Assembly (NCBI RefSeq): GCF_001509475.1
Contig: NZ_LLZG01000016.1
Span: 1-32,416 of the forward strand
Direction: 5' to 3'
DNA from: Streptomyces regalis
Lineage (GTDB): Bacteria > Actinomycetota > Actinomycetes > Streptomycetales > Streptomycetaceae
Length of the DNA: 32,416 bases
Both the position numbers and the translations under genes were made by a program. Of this stretch, positions 7,239-13,918 are shown in pieces. The notes beneath the pieces are model-generated. The model was not told the origin of the DNA, searched no databases, and saw only the letters and a list, made by a program, of their open reading frames with translations. Positions within the stretch are counted from its first letter, which is position 1; every line of letters starts with the position of its first letter.

Positions 7239-8779
7239 TGCTGCTGCTCCCCTTCCTGTACGACGGTGGGGGTGCCGTCGGGTCCGAGCTGACGCGGAGC
7301 GACGGCGAGCGGATCGCCGGCACTCAGCGGTACGGGCGACTCGGCCGGCCCCTCGGCCAGCACCCACGTGTCCTTGGAGCCGCCGCCCTGGCTGGAGTTG
7401 ACGATCAGGTTGCCCTCCTGGAGGGCGACCCGGGTCAGGCCGCCCGGCAGCACCCAGACATCGTTGCCGTCGTTGACGGCGAAGGGGCGAAGGTCGATGT
7501 GGCGCGGTGCCATGCGCTCGCCCGCGAGGGTGGGGGAGGTGGACAGGGCGACGGGCCGCTGGGCGATGAAGCCGCGCGGGTCGGCGATGACGGCTTTGCG
7601 AGTGCGTTCGATGGTGTCGCGGTCGGCCTTGGGTCCGATGACGATGCCCTGGCCGCCGGCGCCGTCGACCGGCTTGATGACGAGCTGCTCGATCTGGTCG
7701 AGGACGGCGTCCAACTGGCCTGGCTCGTCAGGCCGATACGACTCCACATTCGGGAGGATCGGCTCCTCGCCGAGGTAGTACCGGATGAGATCAGGGACGT
7801 ACGTATAGAGGAGCTTGTCGTCGGCGATCCCATTCCCCACGGCGTTCGCGAGTGTGACGGTGCCCGCCATGGCGGCGCCCATGATGCCGGGGCAGCCGAT
7901 CACCGAGTCCGGGCGGAAGTGGAGAGGGTCGAGGAAGTCGTCGTCGAGCCGCCGGTATACGACGTGGACGGGCACCTCGCCGCGCGTCGTCCGCATCCAC
8001 ACGCGGTTGTTGCGGCACACGAGGTCGTGCCCCTCGACGAGCTGCACACCCATCAGCCGGGCGAGCAGGGCGTGCTCGAAGTAGGCGGCGTTGTTGGGCC
8101 CGGGGGTGAGGACGACGACGCGCGGATCGTCGGTCCCGTCGGGCGCGGCGGCGCGCAGGGCCGCGAGGAGCCGCTGGGCGTACCCGTCGACGGGAAGCAC
8201 ATGCTGCTCGGCGAAGAGGGAGGGGAAGATCCGGGTCATGGCGCGACGGTTCTCGATGACGTACGAGACGCCACTGGGCACGCGCACATTGTCTTCAAGT
8301 ACCCGGAAGTCCCCGGCCTCGTCCCGTACGAGGTCGATCCCGGCGACATGAATCCGCACCCCGCCCGGTGGCTCGATTCCATGGGCCGCTCTGTGGAAGT
8401 GCGGGGAGTTGAGCAGCAGGCGCCAGGGCACGACGCCGTCCTCGAAGGCGCGGGCGTGCCCGTAGGCGTCGGCGAGGTACGCCTCAAGGGCGCGCACCCT
8501 CTGCCCCACCCCGCGTTGTATGAGATCCCACTCGAGCGCGTCGAGGATCCTGGGCACGAGGTCCAGCGGCCAGGGCCGCTCCTCGCCCGCGAAGGCGTAC
8601 GTCACGCCCCTGTCGGTGAACGCCCGGGCCATCTGGTCGGCCCGGAACCGCAGTTCACTCGGCTCGATCGGCTGAAGTGCAGCCAGCACCGGCTCATAGG
8701 CGGTCCTGACCTCACCCGGCCGCTCAAACATCTCGTCCCACGCGTCGGCCAACGCGTACGCGTCAAATATGTCCGCCAT
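7235..8779 (-). CDS. Circularly permuted type 2 ATP-grasp protein
   Basis: A 514-aa member of the circularly permuted ATP-grasp type 2 family. Recognisable blocks are the start MADIFDAYALADAWDEMF, LEWDLIQRGVGQRVRALEAY, FRVLEDNVRVPSGVSYVIEN, VVVLTPGPNNAAYFEH, VHVVYRRLDDDFLDPLHF and the glycine-rich VIKPVDGAGGQGIVIGP followed by HIDLRPF. ATP-grasp enzymes ligate a carboxylate to an amine through an acyl phosphate; this family has been predicted to make peptide-like amides. It is the first gene of the operon, followed with a 4-bp overlap by the alpha-E gene. The last ~60 residues, with GDPLAVAPRQLGPDGTPT, look like a variable tail. Confidence 0.92.
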   Translation of the reverse strand: MADIFDAYALADAWDEMFERPGEVRTAYEPVLAALQPIEPSELRFRADQMARAFTDRGVTYAFAGEERPWPLDLVPRILDALEWDLIQRGVGQRVRALEAYLADAYGHARAFEDGVVPWRLLLNSPHFHRAAHGIEPPGGVRIHVAGIDLVRDEAGDFRVLEDNVRVPSGVSYVIENRRAMTRIFPSLFAEQHVLPVDGYAQRLLAALRAAAPDGTDDPRVVVLTPGPNNAAYFEHALLARLMGVQLVEGHDLVCRNNRVWMRTTRGEVPVHVVYRRLDDDFLDPLHFRPDSVIGCPGIMGAAMAGTVTLANAVGNGIADDKLLYTYVPDLIRYYLGEEPILPNVESYRPDEPGQLDAVLDQIEQLVIKPVDGAGGQGIVIGPKADRDTIERTRKAVIADPRGFIAQRPVALSTSPTLAGERMAPRHIDLRPFAVNDGNDVWVLPGGLTRVALQEGNLIVNSSQGGGSKDTWVLAEGPAESPVPLSAGDPLAVAPRQLGPDGTPTVVQEGEQQQ

Positions 8780-9201
8780 GACCTGACGTTAAGTGGGGGG
8801 TGTAACACGGTGATCACTGGGGGATTTCCGGGAGGTGCACGCGGAAGGGTGGGCTCCGGGGGGCCGGGGCGGTCGGTTCACCCGGCTGTGTGCGGGATTT
8901 GCGGCGCACAGGGCAAAGGCTGGGGACCGCACCATCAGCTTGTTGCAACTCTACGGGCGGAGGCCGGGAAATACCGGTGCAGACCGCCTGATTACGGCGT
9001 CCGTCCCGGCGTGAGCCGTGTTGCGGAGCACGGCCCGTCCGCGCATAGTTGCGCTGCGGAAGCGCGAGCGAACCCGTAGGCCCGAAGGGCTGAGCACGGT
9101 GGGCCTGTCGACCAGGGCCACGCCCGGCCCGGGTGTCCCGGCGCAGGTGTCGACACCGCGCTCCCAAGTGAGCGAGCCGGCGAAAGAGGCAGGAACCGGG
9201 G
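8780..9201. other. 422-bp divergent intergenic region
   Basis: This gap lies between the divergent ATP-grasp operon and the first LuxR gene and should hold both promoters. It contains several inverted repeats, for example GCCGTG/CACGGC around 9015-9035, but no convincing coding frame or clear -35/-10 pair was found. Confidence 0.5.
9099..9157. promoter_or_regulatory. Two GTCGAC-centred palindromes upstream of a LuxR gene
   Basis: GGTGTCGACACC (9146-9157) is a perfect 12-bp palindrome. An imperfect 23-bp palindrome at 9099-9121 also has TGTCGACCA at its centre. They end 44 bp before the regulator start, so an operator is plausible. No binding protein can be assigned. Confidence 0.4.
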
Positions 9202-10302
9202 GTGGATGGGGCGATGGCCGGGCACGGGGCGGAGGAGCATCCACACGGTGCCGACCGACTGTGCGAGGCCGGGGATCGCGTGTATTCCCGGGCCGTACGG
9301 CGTGGCCGTGTGCCGCGCCGGGACGCGGACTCGGTGCCCTGCCTGCTGGATCTGGCGCTGCTGCACCCCGACCCCGACGACATGGACTGGCTGGTGCCGA
9401 CGTCCCCGCAGGAGGTCATGACCCGGCTGTTGCGCGGGGTGTACGACGAGGTCAGCGCGAGCCAGCGGCGGATGGGCTCGGCGGTGACGGCGTTCGAGTG
9501 GTACGCCCGGCTGGGTCCGCAGCCGGCGCAGGCGTCCGGCGCGGAGGGCACGGCGATCCGGGTGCTCGACGGCGCCTCCCGTATCCAGGCGGCGCTGGAC
9601 GAGGCGACCCAGGCGTGCGCGCGGGAAGTGCTGACCGTGCAGCCCGGCGGCATCCGTCCCGAGCACGAGCTGACGGAGGGGCTGCACCGGGCGCTGGAGC
9701 TGCGGGGCCGGGGCGTGCGGATGCGCGACCTTTACACGCATGTGGCCCGGCACGGCCATGGCCTGCTCAACTACCTGGAGCTGATGGGCGATTCGGTGGA
9801 GGCCCGCACGCTGGACGAGGTGATCGACCGGCTGATCCTCTTCGACCGCACGGTGGCCTTCATCCCGGCGAACGCGGACCGCACGCTGGCGCTGGAGCTG
9901 CGGCATCCGGCGCTGGTGCAGTACCTGGTGACGGTGTTCGAGAGGCTGTGGCGGCTCGCCATCCCCCTGACGGCCCCGCTCCCCGACACCGGCATCGAGG
10001 GCATCTCCCACCGCGAACAGTCCATCGCCGCGCTGCTGGCGGAGGGCCATCAGGACGCGGTGATCGCGGAACGGCTGGGGATAAGCGTCCGTACGTGCCG
10101 GGCGCACATCGCGCGGCTGTCGGAGACGCTGGGGGCGGCGAGTCGTACGCAGTTGGGGGTGCGGATCGCTCAGGTGGGGCTGGACGGGACGCGCGCGTCG
10201 TCGTCCGAGGCGGCGGTGATCAGCGTTGCGGGGGTGCCGGGGGTGCCTCCGGCTCCTGGGGTTCCTGGGGTTCCTGGTCAAGAATCCCCGACTGGCCGAT
10301 GA
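9202..10302 (+). CDS. LuxR-type HTH regulator with TrmB-like sensor region (paralogue 1)
   Basis: A 366-aa protein. The C-terminal part carries a LuxR (GerE) HTH: ISHREQSIAALLAEGHQDAV followed by IAERLGISVRTCRAHIARLS. The middle (about residues 130-260) has LTVQPGG, RGVRMRDLYTH, EARTLDEVIDRLILFDRTVAFI and ELRHPALVQYL, resembling the TrmB C-terminal, phospholipase-D-like sensor fold without its catalytic HKD motif. The N-terminus (CEAGDRVYSRAVRRGRVPRRD) is shared with the two genes that follow. GTG 9202 has AGGA about 8 nt upstream; ATG 9214 is the alternative. After the HTH there is a low-complexity tail (GVPGVPPAPGVPGVPG). Its last 83 bp overlap the 3' end of the convergent paralogue. Ligand and targets are unknown. 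Confidence 0.85.
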   Translation: MDGAMAGHGAEEHPHGADRLCEAGDRVYSRAVRRGRVPRRDADSVPCLLDLALLHPDPDDMDWLVPTSPQEVMTRLLRGVYDEVSASQRRMGSAVTAFEWYARLGPQPAQASGAEGTAIRVLDGASRIQAALDEATQACAREVLTVQPGGIRPEHELTEGLHRALELRGRGVRMRDLYTHVARHGHGLLNYLELMGDSVEARTLDEVIDRLILFDRTVAFIPANADRTLALELRHPALVQYLVTVFERLWRLAIPLTAPLPDTGIEGISHREQSIAALLAEGHQDAVIAERLGISVRTCRAHIARLSETLGAASRTQLGVRIAQVGLDGTRASSSEAAVISVAGVPGVPPAPGVPGVPGQESPTGR

Positions 10303-11248
10303 GATAGCCGAGTTGGGCCCTGCTCTCGCTGCCGAGCGTCGCCGCGAGCTTGGCGATGTGGACGCGGGCGGTACGGATGTTCATGCCCAGGCGGTCGGCT
10401 ATGACGGCGTCGGTGTGGCCCTCGATGAGCAGGGCGGCTATCGCGCGCTGGCGGGGGGTGACCCCGTTGAGGGTGGGCTGCTGGACGGCTTCGGGGTACA
10501 TCGGGGTGGCCAGGCGCCAGAGGCGGTCGAAGGTGGTGGCGAAATAGGAGACCAGTGCCGGCTCACGGACTTCGAGGGCCAGGGTGCGTTCCTTGTTGGC
10601 GGGGATGAAGGCCACGGTCCGGTCGATGAGCAGGAGGCGCTCGGTCACCTCGTCCATGGTGCGTGCCGCCACGTCGCCCCGCAGTTGCTCGTATCGGGCC
10701 GCCACCATGGGGATGTGGCGCGTGGTGTGCTGGTACAGGGTTCTGATGCGACCGCCGCGGTCCAAGAAGGACTGGTCGCGCTCCATGGCTTCGGCATGGA
10801 TTTCCGGTGACATACCGATGTAGGTCGTATGGGGCTGGATGGTGAGCATCTCCGTGGTGGCCTTGGCCAGTGCCTGAGTAATCGTGAGGTTGATCCACGT
10901 GAGCCCGCTCAACAGGCGGATGTCGGCGGCTGCCGCCGGGCCGGGGGGCGGCTCTGCGAGGGCGAGAAATGGTTCGAAAGCGTCGGCCAGGGAGGCCTCC
11001 TGCCGTCGTCGGCGGGCGATGTCCTCCTCGAAACCGCGAAGCAGCCGGGCGAGGGCGACGGCGGGGGCTACTGGCCGCAGGTGCGATGTGTCCTCGAGGT
11101 CCGGCTGCAGTAGACCGGCACTGATGAGGCAGGGCAGGGGCTCGGCGTCACTCGCCGGGATACGCCCGGTCCGCAAGGCGTGGGCATACAGTTCCAAGCC
11201 CGCCTCGCATACCTCCTCCGCTTCGTGGTTGTGTGCCTCTGCGGTCAC
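10220..11248 (-). CDS. LuxR-type HTH regulator with TrmB-like sensor region (paralogue 2)
   Basis: A 342-aa paralogue of its neighbours. Visible features are the N-terminal CEAGLELYAHALRTGRIPAS, the central MLTIQPHT and GRIRTLYQHTTRHIP blocks, TMDEVTERLLLIDRTVAFIP, and a C-terminal LuxR HTH (VTPRQRAIAALLIEGHTDAV, then IADRLGMNIRTARVHIAKLA). GTG 11248 has a strong GGGGGAGAG site about 8 nt upstream. It begins 21 bp after the stop of paralogue 3 on the same strand, so the two are probably co-transcribed. Its tail is repetitive (DQEPQEPQEPEAPPAPPQ) and is encoded antisense to the repetitive tail of paralogue 1. Confidence 0.85.
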   Translation of the reverse strand: MTAEAHNHEAEEVCEAGLELYAHALRTGRIPASDAEPLPCLISAGLLQPDLEDTSHLRPVAPAVALARLLRGFEEDIARRRRQEASLADAFEPFLALAEPPPGPAAAADIRLLSGLTWINLTITQALAKATTEMLTIQPHTTYIGMSPEIHAEAMERDQSFLDRGGRIRTLYQHTTRHIPMVAARYEQLRGDVAARTMDEVTERLLLIDRTVAFIPANKERTLALEVREPALVSYFATTFDRLWRLATPMYPEAVQQPTLNGVTPRQRAIAALLIEGHTDAVIADRLGMNIRTARVHIAKLAATLGSESRAQLGYLIGQSGILDQEPQEPQEPEAPPAPPQR

Positions 11249-11269
11249 GTGTGGCTCTCCCCCGTGGGC

Positions 11270-12283
11270 TCAGTGATCCTTGTCGAGGATCCCGGACTGC
11301 GCGATGAGATAGCCGAGCTGGGCGCGGCTGCCGCTGCCCAGGGCCGTGGCCAGCTTGGCTATGTGGGCACGACAGGTGCGCACGTTCATGCCCAGCCGGC
11401 GCGCTATGGCCTCGTCGACGTGGCCTTCGACGAGCAGTTTGGCTATGGAGTGCTGGATGTCGGTGATGCCGTCGGGGTCGGTCTCATACGGCGTACCGGC
11501 GCTCAGGGGCACCGCGCGAGCCCACATGAACTCGAAGACCTTGATCAAGTAACGAACGAGGCCCGGGTGACGGAGCTCCAGGGCCACCTGCCGGTCGTCA
11601 CGGATGGGTATGAAGGCGACGGCCTCGTCGCAGATGATGAGGCGCTCGACGAGTTCGTCGATGGTGCGGTACTCCACCTTGCCGTCGGTGAAGTGGTCCA
11701 TATAGCCCAACCGGTCGGGAATGAACCTGGCCGTGTGTTGGTAGAGGGTCCGGATGCGCACCCCGCGTTCGATCAGCGGCCTGTCGCGTTCCAGTGCCTC
11801 GGTGAGCCGGTTCTCAGGGCTGCGGCGGCCACTCGGCTGGACCGTGAGCATCTCTGTCTGGCACTGGGCAGTCGCCAGGTCGAGCGCCGCGTTGATGCGG
11901 TCGAGGCCTTCCAGCACCGTGATCGAGTGGGTAGGGGCGGTGTCCTGGGCGCCGAGGGCCATATATGGCTCGAAGGCCTCGGCGAGTGCGATCGACATCC
12001 GCCGCTGCTCTGTGATTTCGCGCTCTATGGGGTTGAGCCGCTGCGCCAGGGCTACGGAGGGAGGAACTGGGCGCAGCCACTTCGCGTCATCGGGATCAGG
12101 GTGAAGGAGGGCGAACTCCATCAGACACGGAGCAGTCTCCACATCCGCCCGCAGAATGCGACCTGTGCGCAGGGCAGTCGCATAAAGGCGGCTTCCTTCC
12201 TCACACAGCTCGGTCACCGCATGGGGATGTGTCGCCTTAGTCCCATTTGTTGCCAAATCTCCACCCCCCAGGGTCCTGAACAT
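11270..12283 (-). CDS. LuxR-type HTH regulator with TrmB-like sensor region (paralogue 3)
   Basis: A 337-aa paralogue. It shares CEEGSRLYATALRTGRILRA near the N-terminus, EMLTVQPSG, RGVRIRTLYQHTARFIP, TIDELVERLIICDEAVAFIP and a LuxR HTH (IQHSIAKLLVEGHVDEA, then IARRLGMNVRTCRAHIAKLA). It ends AQSGILDKDH without the repetitive tail of the other two. The longest start is ATG 12283, which has no clear ribosome site; TTG 12256 lies just after GGGGGGTGGAG and may be used instead. It is divergent from the exported-peptide gene at 12370, sharing an 86-bp promoter region, which suggests it may regulate that gene. It is the first gene of a two-regulator operon. Confidence 0.83.
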   Translation of the reverse strand: MFRTLGGGDLATNGTKATHPHAVTELCEEGSRLYATALRTGRILRADVETAPCLMEFALLHPDPDDAKWLRPVPPSVALAQRLNPIEREITEQRRMSIALAEAFEPYMALGAQDTAPTHSITVLEGLDRINAALDLATAQCQTEMLTVQPSGRRSPENRLTEALERDRPLIERGVRIRTLYQHTARFIPDRLGYMDHFTDGKVEYRTIDELVERLIICDEAVAFIPIRDDRQVALELRHPGLVRYLIKVFEFMWARAVPLSAGTPYETDPDGITDIQHSIAKLLVEGHVDEAIARRLGMNVRTCRAHIAKLATALGSGSRAQLGYLIAQSGILDKDH

Positions 12284-12369
12284 GCAGGAACATGATGCAC
12301 CGATCGTGTGGCCATGACGTGCCTGAATGAGCCATCGTCTTATCTGACGGGGGAAGAGGGGACCTTCAA
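12284..12369. promoter_or_regulatory. Divergent promoter region between LuxR regulator and peptide gene
   Basis: This 86-bp region separates divergent starts. ACATG occurs twice at its left edge (12279-12283 and 12289-12293), and GAGGGG at 12355-12360 is the ribosome site of the peptide gene. A TTATCT at 12341-12346 could be a -10 element. No clear operator palindrome was seen. Confidence 0.4.
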
Positions 12370-12570
12370 GTGAGGACGAAGCCGACTATGCGTAAGAGAA
12401 TGCTTCGCTCGGTACTTGCTGCCGCCTTCTCCGCCGTTGCAGCCTTCGGAACTCTGGCAGGCCTCTCCGGTGTGACGAGTGACGTGCACAAGGTGGGCGG
12501 CGTGCAGTCCGTGGTTGTCGCGGCCGAGGGTGGCGAAACGCCGGTCCCCATGGACAGCAGGTGGGACTGA
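12370..12570 (+). CDS. Small exported peptide (66 aa), function unknown
   Basis: GTG 12370 follows a strong GAGGGG site with 8-nt spacing; ATG 12388 and ATG 12400 are in-frame alternatives. The N-terminus is basic (MRTKPTMRKRMLR) and followed by a hydrophobic stretch SVLAAAFSAVAAFGTLAGL, so it looks like a signal peptide with possible cleavage near GLSG or further on. The remainder is about 30 residues, with no Cys, ending GGETPVPMDSRWD. The gene is 5 bp upstream of the Rieske-like gene and divergent from LuxR paralogue 3. Size, export signal and location fit a secreted signalling peptide or RiPP-like precursor, but I do not recognise the family. A short cell-envelope protein is the main alternative. 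Confidence 0.65.
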   Translation: MRTKPTMRKRMLRSVLAAAFSAVAAFGTLAGLSGVTSDVHKVGGVQSVVVAAEGGETPVPMDSRWD

Positions 12571-12575
12571 TCACG

Positions 12576-12911
12576 ATGACCACTCCTCCCGACGACCGCT
12601 CCTTCCGCCGTGAAATGGCCACCGCCTACCGCTCCGGCTGGCACTTCATCGACTTGGTCACCGCGATCCCCCACTCCGGTGACTCGTTGATGGTGACAGT
12701 CTTCGGTGAACCGGTCGTCGTCACGCGGGACGAGGACGAGGACGTGCGGGCTTACCGATGTCTGCGGCGGCCTCGGGGGGCGCCGCAGCCCGTTCGGTGT
12801 GCCATCCGGTACGGAATGATCTTCGTCAATCTTGATCAGCGCGACCACCGACTGGTGGAGCCGGAAGCCCCGGCCCAAACGACCATCTCAGCCACCCCCC
12901 GCAGTGCCTGA
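12576..12911 (+). CDS. Rieske-fold-like protein lacking recognisable [2Fe-2S] ligands
   Basis: A 111-aa protein. Its layout resembles the N-terminal Rieske domain of ring-hydroxylating oxygenases: an amphipathic start (FRREMATAYRSGWHFIDLV), IPHSGDSLMVTVFGEPVVVT, RDEDEDVRAY, RGAP and a closing GMIFVNLD strand. The usual Cys-x-His and Cys-x-x-His ligand pairs are not there: Cys62 and Cys75 are present but followed by Leu-Arg and Ala-Ile-Arg, and the segment between the ligand loops is much shortened. It therefore probably cannot hold a Rieske cluster. It starts 5 bp after the peptide gene and should be co-translated with it. Role unknown; a peptide-binding or regulatory scaffold is only a guess. 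The family assignment rests on motif spacing and is not certain. Confidence 0.6.
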   Translation: MTTPPDDRSFRREMATAYRSGWHFIDLVTAIPHSGDSLMVTVFGEPVVVTRDEDEDVRAYRCLRRPRGAPQPVRCAIRYGMIFVNLDQRDHRLVEPEAPAQTTISATPRSA

Positions 12912-12954
12912 CGCGATTCCCCCGTCGTAACAGATCGCTCAGGTGCTTCCCCCG

Positions 12955-13001
12955 GCAGCGGCGTCACCGTGACCTGAACACGGTGACGCCGCTGCAGTTT
13001 T
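12955..13001 (+). terminator. Strong intrinsic terminator
   Basis: A perfect 17-bp stem (12955-12971 with 12979-12995) and a 7-nt loop are followed by AGTTTT. It lies 43 bp after the Rieske-like gene and closes the peptide operon. Confidence 0.92.
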
Positions 13002-13124
13002 CGGGGGATATTTCCCCGTATCCGCCCCTCGGTGGAGCCGCTGTCCGTTGCGGTCGGCGGTGGCTGAAACCGGGCGCCCGGTATTCGGCCAACCCGGCGC
13101 CCCGCTGCCCCGGTCATCCTCGGC

Positions 13125-13538
13125 TCATCCTCGCCCCATCGCCCGCCGCAGCTCGATCTCGATCACCACCCGGTCGGGATTCGGCGCCGGCGTCCGCCCG
13201 TACCGCTGCGCGTACCGCCGCTCCGCCTCCGCGACCCGGTCCGGCTCGCTGCGGACGTACGCCGCCCCCTCCAGCGTCGCCCACCGCCGCCCGTCCACCT
13301 GGCAGACCGCGACCAGCGCCCCCTGCGGGCCGGCGGCCAGCACATGGCCCACCTTCGCGCTCGACTTGTTCGCGATCACCCGAGCAAGCCGCGCCTCGGG
13401 GTCGTATGTGACGCCGACGGGTACGACATGCGGGGTGCCGTCGGGGCGCAGGGTCGTCAGGGTGCACAGGTGCCTCTCCTGCCAGAAGGTGAGGTACGGC
13501 GCGTCCGGCGCGCCCGGATCCTGGGGGTATGCGGCCAT
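13125..13538 (-). CDS. PPOX-class (pyridoxamine 5'-phosphate oxidase fold) F420/FMN-dependent protein
   Basis: A 137-aa split-beta-barrel flavin/F420-binding protein. The family blocks are FWQERHLCTLTTLRPDGTPH, VPVGVTYD, ARVIANKSSAKVGHVLA, GALVAVCQVDGRRWATLEGA and the helix VAEAERRYAQRYGRTP. Streptomyces relatives are usually annotated as PPOX class F420-dependent oxidoreductases, which reduce small molecules with deazaflavin in the cytoplasm; FMN use is the alternative. ATG 13538 was chosen (AGGG 9 nt upstream); a TTG at 13562 would extend the protein with no domain content. The gene stands alone downstream of the tnpB region on the same strand. Confidence 0.85.
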   Translation of the reverse strand: MAAYPQDPGAPDAPYLTFWQERHLCTLTTLRPDGTPHVVPVGVTYDPEARLARVIANKSSAKVGHVLAAGPQGALVAVCQVDGRRWATLEGAAYVRSEPDRVAEAERRYAQRYGRTPAPNPDRVVIEIELRRAMGRG

Positions 13539-13599
13539 GGTCGGGAACCCTAGCTGCCGCAAGCGTCTCTGGAACTCTGTGTGTGCCTGTGGGTTTCAG

Positions 13600-13918
13600 G
13601 CTTTTCGGGCGCGGCGTGGCCGTCTGTCGCCGGGGTGGGGTCCGAACCTCGGGGTGAGGGTGTGGACTTCGGTGGCGCGCAGATGGTGGAAGCCGGTCCG
13701 CTCGGCGGCGTGGGTACGCCGTCGACAGGTTCCGCGTGAGAGCCGCCCCGCCGCGTTCGGATGTGCTTCTTCCGTGCGGGGTGGGGCGGGTACTCCATGA
13801 CCTGACACCGGACCGGGAAGGGCTGGCGTCTGGGTGTCATGCCCCGCCGGACGCTGGACCACCCCTTGAGGGGTGGTGGCGGGGACCGTACGCACATCGG
13901 GCATACGGCGGGAAGTCT
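13600..13918 (-). ncRNA. Candidate guide (omega/reRNA-like) region at the 3' side of tnpB
   Basis: No gene is visible in 13539-13918, directly downstream of tnpB on its strand. The region holds compact structure: a perfect 8-bp stem with a 4-nt loop at 13858-13877, and further inverted repeats such as GGCG/CGCC around 13700-13730. In TnpB elements the guide RNA is made from exactly this position and runs past the element's right end. Boundaries here are approximate and no element end could be placed, so this is an inference from location and folding potential. Confidence 0.35.

Noticed and set aside
7499..9079. A 526-codon plus-strand frame opposite the ATP-grasp gene
   Set aside because: No domain is recognisable and the minus-strand gene has all family motifs.
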